Shown here: positions 33,896 to 43,288 of the stretch, piece after piece | Position numbering within the stretch: position 1 is the first letter of the stretch | How the letters are laid out: the number at the start of each line of letters is the position of its first letter | From: CCMP332 sp040218795 | GTDB taxonomy: Bacteria; Bacteroidota; Bacteroidia; Cytophagales; CCMP332 | NCBI GenBank assembly: GCA_040218795.1 | Contig: JAVJQT010000010.1 | Location: 124,001-188,000 of the forward strand | Direction of reading: 5' to 3' | Length of the DNA stretch: 64,000 bases | The notes under the pieces: model-generated | What the model was told of the DNA's origin: nothing | Database searches by the model: none | Seen by the model: only the letters and a program-made list of their open reading frames with translations | Translations under genes and position numbers: made by a program

Positions 33896-35236
33896 ATGAG
33901 GGACTTTTCTCCCGAAACAATGCAGAAGCGGGCATATATTTTTGATGCCATTCGAATGGTATTTGAAAAATATGGATTTCAGGCATTGGAAACCCCTGCA
34001 ATGGAATCATTGAGCACTTTAACAGGAAAATACGGTGATGAAGGCGATCAGCTTTTGTACAAAGTCCTGAATTCCGGTGATTTTCTTCATAAAAGAGGAA
34101 ATTTATTGGTCAATGCTTCGGATCTTGAAAAGGGAGAGAAATTTGTAGCCCCTAAAATAACAGAAAAAGGTTTGCGCTATGATTTAACTGTTCCTTTTGC
34201 CAGGTACGTCGCAGCTAATTACAATGAATTGCCAATTCCATTTAAGCGCTATCAAATACAACCCGTATGGCGTGCTGATAGACCACAAAAGGGGCGCTAC
34301 AGAGAGTTTTATCAATGCGATGCAGATGTTATTGGAACCGATTCCCTTTTTTGTGAAGCGGAGATCTTTATGATGATAGAAGAGGTGTTTAAAAAATTAA
34401 ACATCGGAGATTTTCAAATTCTGGTAAATAACAGAAAATTACTCGATCAGATTGCAAAAAGCCTTGGCTCAACCAACAGCAATGCATTTTTTACGGTTTT
34501 AGACAAACTCGATAAATTGGGAAAAGATGCTGTAATAGAAGAGTTTTCTAAGATGTCATTTTCAGAAACGCAGATTTCACGAATAAAAGATTTGATAGAC
34601 ATTGAAGGTTCAAACAGCGAGGTTCTGGATTCCATAGCCTCATTTCTTGATAATGCAGATTCTGAAGGTCTCGAAGAATTGCGGGAAGTCTTAGACTTGC
34701 ATTTAAAGCTCGGTGGCAATTCAGAATTGATAAAAGTACAGGCTACACTGGCCAGAGGGCTTGGTTATTATACCGGAACGATCCTTGAAGTAAAGGTCAA
34801 TAATGTGCAAATAGGCAGTGTCTCAGGTGGCGGGCGTTATGATGACCTTACCGGAATTTTTGGCTTGCCCAATGTGAGCGGAGTTGGGTTTTCCTTCGGC
34901 GTTGATCGCCTCTACGATGTGATGGAGGAATTGGAACTCTTTCCAGAAAAAATAAGCAAAACGACGGATGTACTAATTGTCCATTTTGATAAAAAAGCCT
35001 TTGAAAAAGGTCTGGAAGTAATACAACAACTTCGTAGTGAAGGTATTGCAGCAGAACTATTTCCCGATACGGGAAAACTCAAAAAACAATTGCAATACGC
35101 AAACAGAAAAAATATCCCATATTCGATTATTATTGGAGATGAAGAGCTGGCCCAGGAAAAATGGCAATTAAGAAACATGGAAAGTGGTCAGCAGCAATTA
35201 ATGAGTACAGAAAAAATTATTGAAAAACTGAAATGA
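33896..35236 (+). CDS. hisS: Histidyl-tRNA synthetase
   Basis: A 446-residue class II synthetase. Motif 2 is FKRYQIQPVWRADRPQKGRYREF (read as blocks), the His-specific motif is RGLGYYTGTILE and motif 3 is GGGRYDDLTGIFG with GVGFSFGVDRL. The anticodon-binding domain is at the end (about 355-446). It overlaps hutH by 4 bases, so the two genes are translationally coupled. The upstream gap holds TAATTTCG, a near match to a -7 element, at about 33840. Confidence 0.96.
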   Translation: MRDFSPETMQKRAYIFDAIRMVFEKYGFQALETPAMESLSTLTGKYGDEGDQLLYKVLNSGDFLHKRGNLLVNASDLEKGEKFVAPKITEKGLRYDLTVPFARYVAANYNELPIPFKRYQIQPVWRADRPQKGRYREFYQCDADVIGTDSLFCEAEIFMMIEEVFKKLNIGDFQILVNNRKLLDQIAKSLGSTNSNAFFTVLDKLDKLGKDAVIEEFSKMSFSETQISRIKDLIDIEGSNSEVLDSIASFLDNADSEGLEELREVLDLHLKLGGNSELIKVQATLARGLGYYTGTILEVKVNNVQIGSVSGGGRYDDLTGIFGLPNVSGVGFSFGVDRLYDVMEELELFPEKISKTTDVLIVHFDKKAFEKGLEVIQQLRSEGIAAELFPDTGKLKKQLQYANRKNIPYSIIIGDEELAQEKWQLRNMESGQQQLMSTEKIIEKLK

Positions 35237-36738
35237 GCGATCATTTTATAATAAAACCTGTCAAAGACAAATCTCTCAGGGATCTTGAAGGGATTGTTGA
35301 CAGCGCACAGAATTTAATTCTCTCTGATGAATCCAAAAGAAAAATTCTCAATTGCAGGACTTTTCTCGAAGAGGAAATCCTCTCTTCCAAAAAAACAGTT
35401 TACGGGATCAATACCGGATTTGGATCACTTTGTAATAAAATAATCAGTGAGGAGCATCTGGAGGAATTGCAAGTCAATTTAGTGCGTTCGCATGCTTGCG
35501 GCACCGGCGACATTATTTCTCCTGAAATTTCAAAGCGAATGCTTTTGCATAAAATCATCTCGCTCTCCTACGGCAATTCGGGTACCACGCTGGATCTTGT
35601 GGAGTTTTTGGTTGCCATGTACAACCGCGATGTTATACCTGTGGTTTACGAAATGGGTTCATTGGGAGCTTCAGGAGATTTAGCACCCTTGGCTCACCTG
35701 GCATTGGCGGTAATTGGCGAAGGAGAAGTTCACTTTGAAGGAAAAATTCAAAAAACAGAAGTTGTTTATAAAAAATTAGGTTGGGAAGCCCATGCCCTTG
35801 TGGCCAAAGAAGGCCTTGCCATATTAAACGGGACACAATTTATGAGTGCTTATGGTGCTTTAGTGACCAATAAGGCTTTTGAACTTTTTAAATGGGCGAA
35901 TCTTATAGGTGCCATTTCTCTGGAAGCATTTGACGGCAAACTTGAACCAATGCATCCATTGGTGCATAAATTGAGAAACCAGAATGGCCAAATTATCGCG
36001 GCAGAACAAATTCGCGCTATACTTTCCGGAAGCGATAATGAAAGCAGAGCTAAAAAATATACACAAGACCCTTATTCATTTCGATGCATGCCTCAGGTAC
36101 ATGGTGCCAGTTACGATGCCTTTAAGTATTCCGAGGATATTTTTAGCCGTGAGTTAAATGGTGTAAATGATAATCCAAATTTTTGTCCCGAGGATAATAT
36201 TATTCTTTCAGGCGGAAATTTTCACGGACAGCCGCTGGCATTGGCATTGGATTTTATAGCGATAGCCATTGCGGAACTGGGCAGTATTTCGGAGAGAAGA
36301 ACATTTCAATTATTGAGCGGTCAGAGAGAATTGCCTGATTTTTTGATCGATGAACCGGGGCTACATTCTGGTTTAATGATTCCTCAATATGTGGCGGCGG
36401 GAATTGTGAGTCAAAACAAACAACTCTGTACGCCGGCTTCGGTTGATTCCATTTCTTCTTCCAATGGACAAGAAGATCACGTGAGCATGGGGGCCAATGC
36501 GGCCACCAAAGCACTAAGGGTTTTGGAAAACAGCCAAAGGGTTTTGGCCATAGAACTCATCAATGCTTCTCAGGCATTTAATTTTAGAAAAGACTACAAA
36601 AGCTCAGCTTTGGTTCAAAAGGTTTTAAGCGACTTCAGAGCAGAAATACCAATTCTCAAAGAGGATCGTTATTTGCATAAGGACATAAAAAAAGCAATAG
36701 AATTCCTTAAGTCATATCCAATTGATGAAATCGTTTAA
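35233..36738 (+). CDS. hutH: Histidine ammonia-lyase
   Basis: A 501-residue MIO enzyme that removes ammonia from histidine to give urocanate. The MIO tripeptide ASG is at 146-148 in GSLGASGDLAPLAH. HAL-type residues are seen in YGINTGFG, the LVRSHACG stretch (Ser-His in the selectivity position), NGTQFM and the QEDHVSMG motif. The rest of the hut pathway (hutU, hutI, hutG) is not in the window. Coupling to hisS is unusual. It could act in histidine catabolism or signalling of histidine supply. Confidence 0.95.
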   Translation: MSDHFIIKPVKDKSLRDLEGIVDSAQNLILSDESKRKILNCRTFLEEEILSSKKTVYGINTGFGSLCNKIISEEHLEELQVNLVRSHACGTGDIISPEISKRMLLHKIISLSYGNSGTTLDLVEFLVAMYNRDVIPVVYEMGSLGASGDLAPLAHLALAVIGEGEVHFEGKIQKTEVVYKKLGWEAHALVAKEGLAILNGTQFMSAYGALVTNKAFELFKWANLIGAISLEAFDGKLEPMHPLVHKLRNQNGQIIAAEQIRAILSGSDNESRAKKYTQDPYSFRCMPQVHGASYDAFKYSEDIFSRELNGVNDNPNFCPEDNIILSGGNFHGQPLALALDFIAIAIAELGSISERRTFQLLSGQRELPDFLIDEPGLHSGLMIPQYVAAGIVSQNKQLCTPASVDSISSSNGQEDHVSMGANAATKALRVLENSQRVLAIELINASQAFNFRKDYKSSALVQKVLSDFRAEIPILKEDRYLHKDIKKAIEFLKSYPIDEIV

Positions 36739-36741
36739 AAA

Positions 36742-38622
36742 TTGAAGTTTTTTATTTCAGTAATTTTTATTCTTTTCTTTTTTCTGGCAAAAGCGCAAAA
36801 CCTATGTTTTACAGCAGACGTCACCAGGGGTTGTGCACCTTTGGATGTCAGTGTTATCAATTGCTCAAATGGTGTTCCGCCGGAATCCATATTGTATAAT
36901 TTTGATTACAATTTAGGTGACCCTATAAGTGGAACTCCGGATACTTTTTTCACTTACATCAATCCCGGATTCTATACCCTTTTACAAATAGGAAACGTCA
37001 ATGGCGTTGCGGACACCTCCCTGAGAATTAATTATATTGAAGTACTGCCATCTCCAGAACCTCTTTACAAGGCCTCCAGGTGTGATTCAAACCGCGTGGT
37101 AATAGAGATTTTAAATGACCAATACGAGGAATATTTTATTTATTGGGGCGATGGAAATTCGGATACCATTGCAGGGCTGAGTAGCATTTCCTATAAATAC
37201 ATAGCTCAGGGAGCCAAAACAATAAGCATTAAGGGAAATTACATACCCGGCAATTGCGGAGACAGTATTTCATTTATTGTGAATACCCTGGATATTGTTC
37301 CGGAACCCCTGCTGAACAATTTTGAATACAGTATCACAAGCAATTCAGACAGCATAAGTTTTGATTTTAATACCACAGAAAGTGTTGACTACATCCTTGA
37401 ACTGAGCCCTGATACATTAAATACATACAATACCATAAACAGTTTTAATTCAACAGGAGCACCATTCATTTATATGGACAGCAGTGAAAACGGTTATTGT
37501 TATAGACTGAGAACAAGAGATGCCTGCTTCAACGAAAAAATATCGGAGACCATTTGCAGCGTTAAACTGGATGCGGAAGCCTTTAATAATGAAAATATAG
37601 TATCCTGGAATCCCTATCCTCTTCCTGTAAATATTATCCGCTGGGAATTATTTAAAAATCAACAGAGCTATTCACAATACAATCCCGACTTTCAGCAAAC
37701 CATAGTTACAGACACGCAAATTATTTGTAATCAGGATTACTGCTATCAATTGGAAGCAGAATTATTTGGTGGCGTCCGTTCATTATCAAATGAGGTATGT
37801 GTAAGAGGATTATCATTGGATACCCCTTCTGCTGCAAAAGCATTTAATGTGAGTATAGAAAACAATGCAACGCAAATTGATTGGATGGCCGATTCCCTGG
37901 CTGAGCTCTATTTATTGCGTCGTGGTTTTACGAGAACTACTATTTTTGATTCCACCGAACAAAATACCTTTAGTCTTCAAGCTCCGCTACAGGATCAACC
38001 AAGGATTTGCTATTCCATGGATTTTTATGATGCCTGCAGAAACTTGTCAGAAAATACAGGTATTCATTGTCCTGTCGAAATAGAAGTAGAAAATACCGAA
38101 AACGAAAACAGATTGGTGACATGGTTGGCCTATCAGGGTTGGCCATTTGGTGTTGAGCGTTATATTCTTGAAAAACTGAATGAAAATAACATTGTCTATT
38201 TTTCAGAAGAATTTGATAATACGGCAAGAGAGTATCTGGATATAGGGGTAGATACAACTTTACAAAAACTCAGATACAGAATAAAAGCCATCTCTGAGGG
38301 GCCGGATTCATTAATAAGCTATTCTTTAATTTACGAAATTGAGCAAACCTTCAAGTTGTTTTTTCCGACTGCTTTTTCACCAAATGGAGACGGTTTAAAC
38401 GATGTTTTTGAACCCATTGGCCTCTTTGCCGATGAATATGAACTTATTATTTTCAATCGCTGGGGTGAATTGATATTTGCCACAAGAGATTACAATAATG
38501 GCTGGGATGGTACCATAAATGAACGAGATGCGCCCGAAGGTGTTTATGTATACAAGGTATCTGCGATAGATGAGCTCGGAAGAAGCTTTTCAGAAAAAAG
38601 TACCGTAACTTTGACCAGATAA
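36742..38622 (+). CDS. Secreted protein with gliding-motility (type IX, type B) C-terminal domain
   Basis: A 626-residue protein. It has a signal peptide (about 1-18, ending AKAQ), a PKD-like opening domain with Cys-rich start (about 20-110; TRGCAPLDVSVINCS), fibronectin-like segments with repeated FNVSIENN and VSWN patterns, and the CHU_C domain at the end: FPTAFSPNGDGLNDVF then FNRWGELIF and NNGWDGTI. This domain directs export by the type IX secretion system and surface attachment. Start is TTG at 36742, three bases after the hutH stop. Its cargo function is unknown. Confidence 0.92.
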   Translation: MKFFISVIFILFFFLAKAQNLCFTADVTRGCAPLDVSVINCSNGVPPESILYNFDYNLGDPISGTPDTFFTYINPGFYTLLQIGNVNGVADTSLRINYIEVLPSPEPLYKASRCDSNRVVIEILNDQYEEYFIYWGDGNSDTIAGLSSISYKYIAQGAKTISIKGNYIPGNCGDSISFIVNTLDIVPEPLLNNFEYSITSNSDSISFDFNTTESVDYILELSPDTLNTYNTINSFNSTGAPFIYMDSSENGYCYRLRTRDACFNEKISETICSVKLDAEAFNNENIVSWNPYPLPVNIIRWELFKNQQSYSQYNPDFQQTIVTDTQIICNQDYCYQLEAELFGGVRSLSNEVCVRGLSLDTPSAAKAFNVSIENNATQIDWMADSLAELYLLRRGFTRTTIFDSTEQNTFSLQAPLQDQPRICYSMDFYDACRNLSENTGIHCPVEIEVENTENENRLVTWLAYQGWPFGVERYILEKLNENNIVYFSEEFDNTAREYLDIGVDTTLQKLRYRIKAISEGPDSLISYSLIYEIEQTFKLFFPTAFSPNGDGLNDVFEPIGLFADEYELIIFNRWGELIFATRDYNNGWDGTINERDAPEGVYVYKVSAIDELGRSFSEKSTVTLTR

Positions 38623-38634
38623 AGAATTTGTATT

Positions 38635-38958
38635 ATGGATATGTCATCAATTTTTGGAAAAGTAAAAGAGCTTCAGGATAACATGAAAGAAGCCCAGGAC
38701 AAAATTGCTGAATTAAGAGCCGAAGGAGAATCAGGCGGAGGAATCGTGAAAGCAACGGTCAATGGCAAAAAACAAGTCCTGAAGATTGAAATAGATCCGG
38801 ACATCATATCAAAGGATGACAAGGAGATGATCGAGGACCTCAGCGCCGCTGCGGTGAATAAGGCCCTTGAAAATATTGATGTCAAAATCCAGGAAGAAAT
38901 GAAAAAAGTCACCGGTAACCTGCCGAATATTCCAGGATTTAAATTTCCCGGAATGTAA
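38635..38958 (+). CDS. YbaB/EbfC-family nucleoid-associated protein
   Basis: A 107-residue protein. The MDMSSIFGKVKELQDNMKEAQ start and the GGGIVKATVNGKKQVLKIEIDPDI core match YbaB/EbfC, a dimeric DNA-binding protein usually next to dnaX/recR. Here it sits between a type IX substrate and a glycosyltransferase, so the usual linkage is lost. DNA or nucleoid binding is inferred from the family. Confidence 0.92.
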   Translation: MDMSSIFGKVKELQDNMKEAQDKIAELRAEGESGGGIVKATVNGKKQVLKIEIDPDIISKDDKEMIEDLSAAAVNKALENIDVKIQEEMKKVTGNLPNIPGFKFPGM

Positions 38959-38967
38959 TTTCCCCCT

Positions 38968-39981
38968 ATGACAGGATCAAATGTTGCCGTGGTCATCCTA
39001 AACTGGAATGGCCTTCATTTTTTACAAAAATTTATCCCGGGAATTGTCAGAAACAGTGCCGAGGCACAAATAGTGCTTGCCGATAATGCGTCTACTGACG
39101 ATTCAATCCCCTGGCTCGAACAAAATTTTCCGCAGGTACGAATCATCCGGTTCAAAACCAATCACGGATTTTGCAAAGGATATAACGAGGCCTTAAAACA
39201 AATTGATAGCGATTTTTATGTTTTGCTCAATTCCGATGTCGAGGTTGGAAAAAACTGGCTTTTGCCACTAATTGAAACATTTAATTCGGATGAATCCATT
39301 GCGATTGTTCAGCCAAAAATCAAATGGCAAAAAAATAAAGTGATATATGAATATGCCGGTGCAGCCGGAGGATTTATTGATAAATACGGATATCCATTCT
39401 GCCGTGGCAGGATTTTAAATAATCTTGAAAAAGATAAAGGGCAGTACGATACCTCAGGTGATATTTTTTGGGCTTCAGGTGCATGTTTGATGATCCGTTC
39501 TGAAGTTTACCACAAAATGGGCGGTTTGGATGAAAATTTCTTTGCTCATATGGAAGAAATTGATTTGTGCTGGCGGGTATTAAACAGTAACTATAAAATT
39601 AAATACGTTGCCGATAGCGAAGTTTACCATATTGGTGGCGGAACACTTCCCAAATCCAATCCGAGAAAAACTTATTTGAATCACAGAAATAGTCTTTTCC
39701 TCCTTTATAAAAATTTACCGGATTCCATTTGTGGTAAAAAAATACTGATTAGATTAATTCTAGATGGCCTAAGTGCAATTGTATACTTATTGCAATTTCG
39801 TTTTGGCGACGTCCGTGCCTTGTTAAAAGCCCATCGCGATTATTATAAAATGAAAACGCTTTTACAAAGACCGGAGCATAATAAGAATCCACAAAAGTTA
39901 AAGGGTTATTATAACAAATCAATCCTCTTTGATTACTTTTTAAAAAGAAAAAGAAAGTTTTCGGATTTGGACTCTTTTTAA
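38968..39981 (+). CDS. Family 2 glycosyltransferase
   Basis: A 337-residue GT-A enzyme similar to rhamnosyl- and other inverting GT2 proteins. It has VVILNWNGLHFLQKFI at the start, ADNASTDDSI (D-x-S/T-x-D), LLNSDVEVG as the DxD-like motif, the FWASGACLMIRSEVYHKMGG segment, and EEIDLCWR. A hydrophobic stretch near the end (about 265-280) may bind the membrane. Likely acts on surface polysaccharides; the sugar is unknown. It overlaps the convergent PspC gene by 4 bases. Confidence 0.92.
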   Translation: MTGSNVAVVILNWNGLHFLQKFIPGIVRNSAEAQIVLADNASTDDSIPWLEQNFPQVRIIRFKTNHGFCKGYNEALKQIDSDFYVLLNSDVEVGKNWLLPLIETFNSDESIAIVQPKIKWQKNKVIYEYAGAAGGFIDKYGYPFCRGRILNNLEKDKGQYDTSGDIFWASGACLMIRSEVYHKMGGLDENFFAHMEEIDLCWRVLNSNYKIKYVADSEVYHIGGGTLPKSNPRKTYLNHRNSLFLLYKNLPDSICGKKILIRLILDGLSAIVYLLQFRFGDVRALLKAHRDYYKMKTLLQRPEHNKNPQKLKGYYNKSILFDYFLKRKRKFSDLDSF

Positions 39982-40196
39982 AAATCCCAGATAGTAGAGC
40001 TGCTTTTTCTAATGTAAGCTTTAAAATCTTTTAGAAAAGCCAGGATCAGATAGATCAAAACGGGTGATCCGAATGTTAAAAATGAGGCATATATAAAGAA
40101 AAGTCTGACCGAGGTACTCGACATTCCTAACTTTTCGGAGATACTTGCGCACACTCCAAAGGCTCTGTTTTCGAAAAATGATACAATACTTTTCAT
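39978..40196 (-). CDS. PspC-domain protein (short)
   Basis: A 72-residue PspC-type membrane protein. It has the early AFGVCASISEKLGMSSTSVRLFFIYASFLTFGSPVLIYLILAF pattern (given as blocks), with a single or re-entrant membrane helix near 43-60. In proteobacteria PspC responds to envelope stress, but short forms are common and their role is unclear. A 30-base element close to its start is repeated near 47535. Confidence 0.88.
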   Translation of the reverse strand: MKSIVSFFENRAFGVCASISEKLGMSSTSVRLFFIYASFLTFGSPVLIYLILAFLKDFKAYIRKSSSTIWDF

Positions 40197-40197
40197 T

Positions 40198-40223
40198 ATT
40201 TCTAGTGGTTTCCTGCTATTTTA
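40198..40223. repeat. Dispersed 26-base repeat, copy 1
   Basis: The segment beginning ATTTCTAGTGGTTT matches the segment at 47539-47564 with two mismatches over 26 bases; extended leftwards to a shared CAT it is about 27 of 30. It lies just upstream of the PspC start and so may be part of its promoter region. Confidence 0.6.
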
Positions 40224-40265
40224 ACGATTATTTAACAGCAAACATCCAAAAAAAGTTATATTTCA

Positions 40266-40296
40266 TTGCAATAATATTAAAATACAGATAATTTCG
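40266..40296 (+). promoter_or_regulatory. Probable promoter of the OmpA/TPR lipoprotein gene
   Basis: TTG (40266-40268) is separated by 20 bases from TAATTTCG (40289-40296), a near match to TAnnTTTG. It lies 31 bases before the ATG at 40328. Confidence 0.4.
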
Positions 40297-40327
40297 CAGA
40301 AAACTAAAGAAAACCATTATGTACCAC

Positions 40328-42124
40328 ATGAAAAAGATTCTTGGTGTATTTGTACTTGCAAGTGCTTTTATTCTATCGGGTTGTTCTTTAAGCCAGATGA
40401 TTAAAAAGGCTTCAGAGCAAAACTTAACAGTAACACCCTCACCATTAGAAATGCATGCAGACACAGTAGATTTCACCATGTCCGCACTACTACCTGTAAA
40501 CATGCTTAAGAAGGGGAAAGTCTATACACTTAAAACCACATATAAATATTCAGACAAGTCATTGGCTTTGCCTGATATCGAATTCAAATATGAGGACTAT
40601 CCCAACCAGAAAACGCAACAACCACAAGTATCCAAGAAATTTTCATTCCCTTACAATGAGGAAATGAGAAGAGGAGACCTGGTCATTCAAGGAGAAGCTT
40701 CGAGCCCTAATGGCAAAAGCAAATCAACTCCTGAAATGCCCCTTGCAGTTGGTGTCATCACTACCTCTGAAATGGTAAAAGATTATCACTATGTAGCATA
40801 TGCTGCTCATGGTTTTAGCAAAGAGCCTGAAATTCAGAAAATAAATGTTGATTTCTTTTTCCAGCAGGGAAGATCAAATCTTAGAAATTCAGAGCTAAAA
40901 AGTGATAGAGGTAATAAATTCAATGCTTATATCGCAGAGAAAAACCTTACCAAAACTGTTACCATCGTCGGTAATCACTCTCCTGAGGGTAGCGAAACTA
41001 TTAACACCGGACTTTCAAATAGCAGAGCAGAGGTTGTTAAGAAAGAATACATCAGAAGAATGAAGAGGTACGATTACAAAGACATGGCTGATTCCATCAA
41101 TTTTGTATTGAAGCCTATCGTTCAGGACTGGTCAATGTTTAAGAAAAAATTGGCTGCAAGTGAGGATTTCTCTAATGATGAAAAAATAGCCATCAACGAT
41201 GTCATTGATAATGGCGGTGGAGCAAATTTTGTAGAAACAGAAAAAATGCTGAAAAGCAAAATGCCTAAAGTATACAAAAGACTATTTGACAAAATTTATC
41301 CTGACTTAAGGGTTGCTAAAACTGAAATCATTCAATTGATACCAAAGAAAACGGATGAGGAAATCGCTGCCCTTGCTGTATTGATCAGAGAAGGAAGTGC
41401 GCCGACCGATACATTGAACGAAGAGGAGCTGGCCTATGCTGCAACTTTAACTGCTGATCTTTCTGAAAAAGAAAAATTATATCGTGCAGCGACTAAAGAA
41501 AGTGATAGCTGGCAATCGCATAACAATTTGGGAGCAGCTTTGCTTGAGCGTGCAAAATTGGAAAATGATATGGATGCTAAAATGAAAATGGTAGATGATG
41601 CCATCACTCATTTCGATATTTCATTGAATAAAAAACAAAATCCTGAAGCCTATTCCAACAAAGGCCTTGCTGAATTAATGAAGAGTGAAAACAATTACAA
41701 AGCGCTTAGTATGTTCACAAGCGGATTGCAGGCGAGCCCTTCATCTGTATTAAGTGAAGGAATCAATGCCATGAAAGGTGTATCTGAAATCAAAGTTGCC
41801 AAGTACAACGATGCAGTAAATTCATTTGCCAATGCCAATGAAGATCCTGTAACTGTTTACAATAGCGCTTTAGCTCAATTGTTGAAAAAAGACTTTGGTA
41901 CTGCCAAAACTGAATTCGACGATGCCATAGCTGCTGATGCAGGCAATGCTCATGCTTATTACGGTGCTGCAGTTACTGCGGCCAGAATGGGCGATGCTGA
42001 CACTATGGCTAAGCATTTGGCGAAGTCTATTGAACTTGACTCTTCTTTAAGAGAAAGAGCAATCAATGATCTTGAATTTGAAAAATATTTTGAAACCGAT
42101 GGTTTCAAAAACGCCATTAAATAA
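40328..42124 (+). CDS. OmpA-like/TPR lipoprotein
   Basis: About 598 residues. A lipoprotein signal ends in the lipobox LSGC (Cys19 with the start used here; an ATG three codons earlier gives Cys22). A beta-rich N-terminal part (about 30-150), then an OmpA-like segment (about 175-240; INVDFFFQQGRSNLR and IVGNHSPEGSETINTGLSNSRA) that in this family would bind peptidoglycan, and a C-terminal TPR array (about 380-590). Such combinations are found in periplasm-spanning outer-membrane lipoproteins of Bacteroidota. A cell-wall-linked structural role is likely. Confidence 0.85.
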   Translation: MKKILGVFVLASAFILSGCSLSQMIKKASEQNLTVTPSPLEMHADTVDFTMSALLPVNMLKKGKVYTLKTTYKYSDKSLALPDIEFKYEDYPNQKTQQPQVSKKFSFPYNEEMRRGDLVIQGEASSPNGKSKSTPEMPLAVGVITTSEMVKDYHYVAYAAHGFSKEPEIQKINVDFFFQQGRSNLRNSELKSDRGNKFNAYIAEKNLTKTVTIVGNHSPEGSETINTGLSNSRAEVVKKEYIRRMKRYDYKDMADSINFVLKPIVQDWSMFKKKLAASEDFSNDEKIAINDVIDNGGGANFVETEKMLKSKMPKVYKRLFDKIYPDLRVAKTEIIQLIPKKTDEEIAALAVLIREGSAPTDTLNEEELAYAATLTADLSEKEKLYRAATKESDSWQSHNNLGAALLERAKLENDMDAKMKMVDDAITHFDISLNKKQNPEAYSNKGLAELMKSENNYKALSMFTSGLQASPSSVLSEGINAMKGVSEIKVAKYNDAVNSFANANEDPVTVYNSALAQLLKKDFGTAKTEFDDAIAADAGNAHAYYGAAVTAARMGDADTMAKHLAKSIELDSSLRERAINDLEFEKYFETDGFKNAIK

Positions 42125-42145
42125 TTAGAATTTCAATTTCTGAAG

Positions 42146-42175
42146 AAGCCCCTGCCTTTTGGCTGGGGCTTTTTT
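42146..42175 (+). terminator. Terminator of the OmpA/TPR lipoprotein gene
   Basis: AAGCCCC (42146-42152) and GGGGCTT (42165-42171) form a stem with a 12-base loop, followed by TTTTT. It lies 20 bases after the stop codon. Confidence 0.9.
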
Positions 42176-42235
42176 GTTTCTGTCTTTTTATAATTCCATC
42201 AATACAGTAATTTAGCGTGCTGAAATAAAGCCAAT

Positions 42236-43216
42236 ATGAGAGAAATCCAGTTCAGGGAAGCACTAAGAGAAGCAATGACAGAGGAAATGCGCAGAGATGA
42301 AAGCGTATTTCTAATGGGAGAAGAAGTAGCCGAATACAATGGCGCTTATAAAGTATCGCAGGGGATGCTGGATGAATTTGGTCCTGAAAGGGTGATTGAT
42401 ACGCCTATTGCCGAGCTGGGCTTCGCCGGAATCGGCGTCGGCGCTGCTATGAATGGCTTAAGACCGATCATCGAATTCATGACCTTCAACTTTTCCCTTG
42501 TCGCAATCGACCAGGTAATTAACAGCGCCGCCAAGATGATGTCCATGTCTGCAGGGCAATACGGTGCGCCAATGGTATTTCGCGGTCCCACGGGTAATGC
42601 AGGTCAGCTTGGAGCCCAGCACTCGCAGAATTTTGAAAACTGGTACGCCAATACGCCCGGATTAAAAGTAGTAGTTCCTGCCAATCCAAAAGACGCCAAA
42701 GGCTTACTTAAATCATCAATTCGCGATGACAATCCGATCATCTTTATGGAATCCGAACTCATGTATGGAGATAAAGGTGAAGTACCTGAAGAGGAATACC
42801 TGATTCCACTCGGTGAGGCTGAAGTGAAAAAAGAAGGTACTGATGTAACCGTGGTTACATATGGAAAAATTCTAAAAGTTGTTCTGGAAGCGGCGGAAGA
42901 ACTTGCCAAAGACGATATTAATATTGAAATCATTGATCTTCGCACTGTACGACCGATTGATTACGAAACGGTGGTGGAATCGGTAAAAAAGACCAACCGA
43001 CTGGTAATGGTTGAAGAAACATGGCCATTGGCTTCCATCTCAAGTGAAATTGCATATCACATGCAGAGATATGCATTCGATTATCTGGATGCACCAATTG
43101 AACGTGTCACCAACAGAGACATTCCATTGCACTATGCGCCAACGCTGATCGATGAAGCCTTACCCAATGTTGAAAGAACAGTAAAAGCTTGCAGAAGGGT
43201 GCTTTATTTGGACTAA
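42236..43216 (+). CDS. pdhB: Pyruvate dehydrogenase E1 component, beta subunit
   Basis: A 326-residue transketolase-type protein. Markers are FREALREAMTEEM, MGEEVAEYNGAYKVSQGM, the PIAELGFAGIGVGAA segment, and the C-terminal LRTVRPIDYETV and the VERVT-like segment. It forms E1 with an alpha subunit that is not adjacent, which is common in Bacteroidota. Branched-chain 2-oxoacid dehydrogenases share this family; the PdhB pattern fits better. A strong bidirectional terminator follows. Confidence 0.93.
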   Translation: MREIQFREALREAMTEEMRRDESVFLMGEEVAEYNGAYKVSQGMLDEFGPERVIDTPIAELGFAGIGVGAAMNGLRPIIEFMTFNFSLVAIDQVINSAAKMMSMSAGQYGAPMVFRGPTGNAGQLGAQHSQNFENWYANTPGLKVVVPANPKDAKGLLKSSIRDDNPIIFMESELMYGDKGEVPEEEYLIPLGEAEVKKEGTDVTVVTYGKILKVVLEAAEELAKDDINIEIIDLRTVRPIDYETVVESVKKTNRLVMVEETWPLASISSEIAYHMQRYAFDYLDAPIERVTNRDIPLHYAPTLIDEALPNVERTVKACRRVLYLD

Positions 43217-43236
43217 TACTTAAGATGCAGATATAA

Positions 43237-43272
43237 AAAAAGGGTCGGATAAAATTTTATCCGACCCTTTTT
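43237..43272. terminator. Bidirectional terminator, 36-base perfect palindrome
   Basis: The 36 bases are perfectly self-complementary, with the core AAAGGGTCGGAT and its mirror, centred between 43254 and 43255. A-rich and T-rich flanks give a T-run on both strands. It lies between the convergent pdhB and ffh genes. Confidence 0.92.
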
Positions 43273-43288
43273 ATTTATTGATCAATTA

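Noticed and set aside
33732..33951. Longer start for the Lys/Ala-rich protein
   Set aside because: The added part would overlap the divergent hisS start and is not of similar composition.
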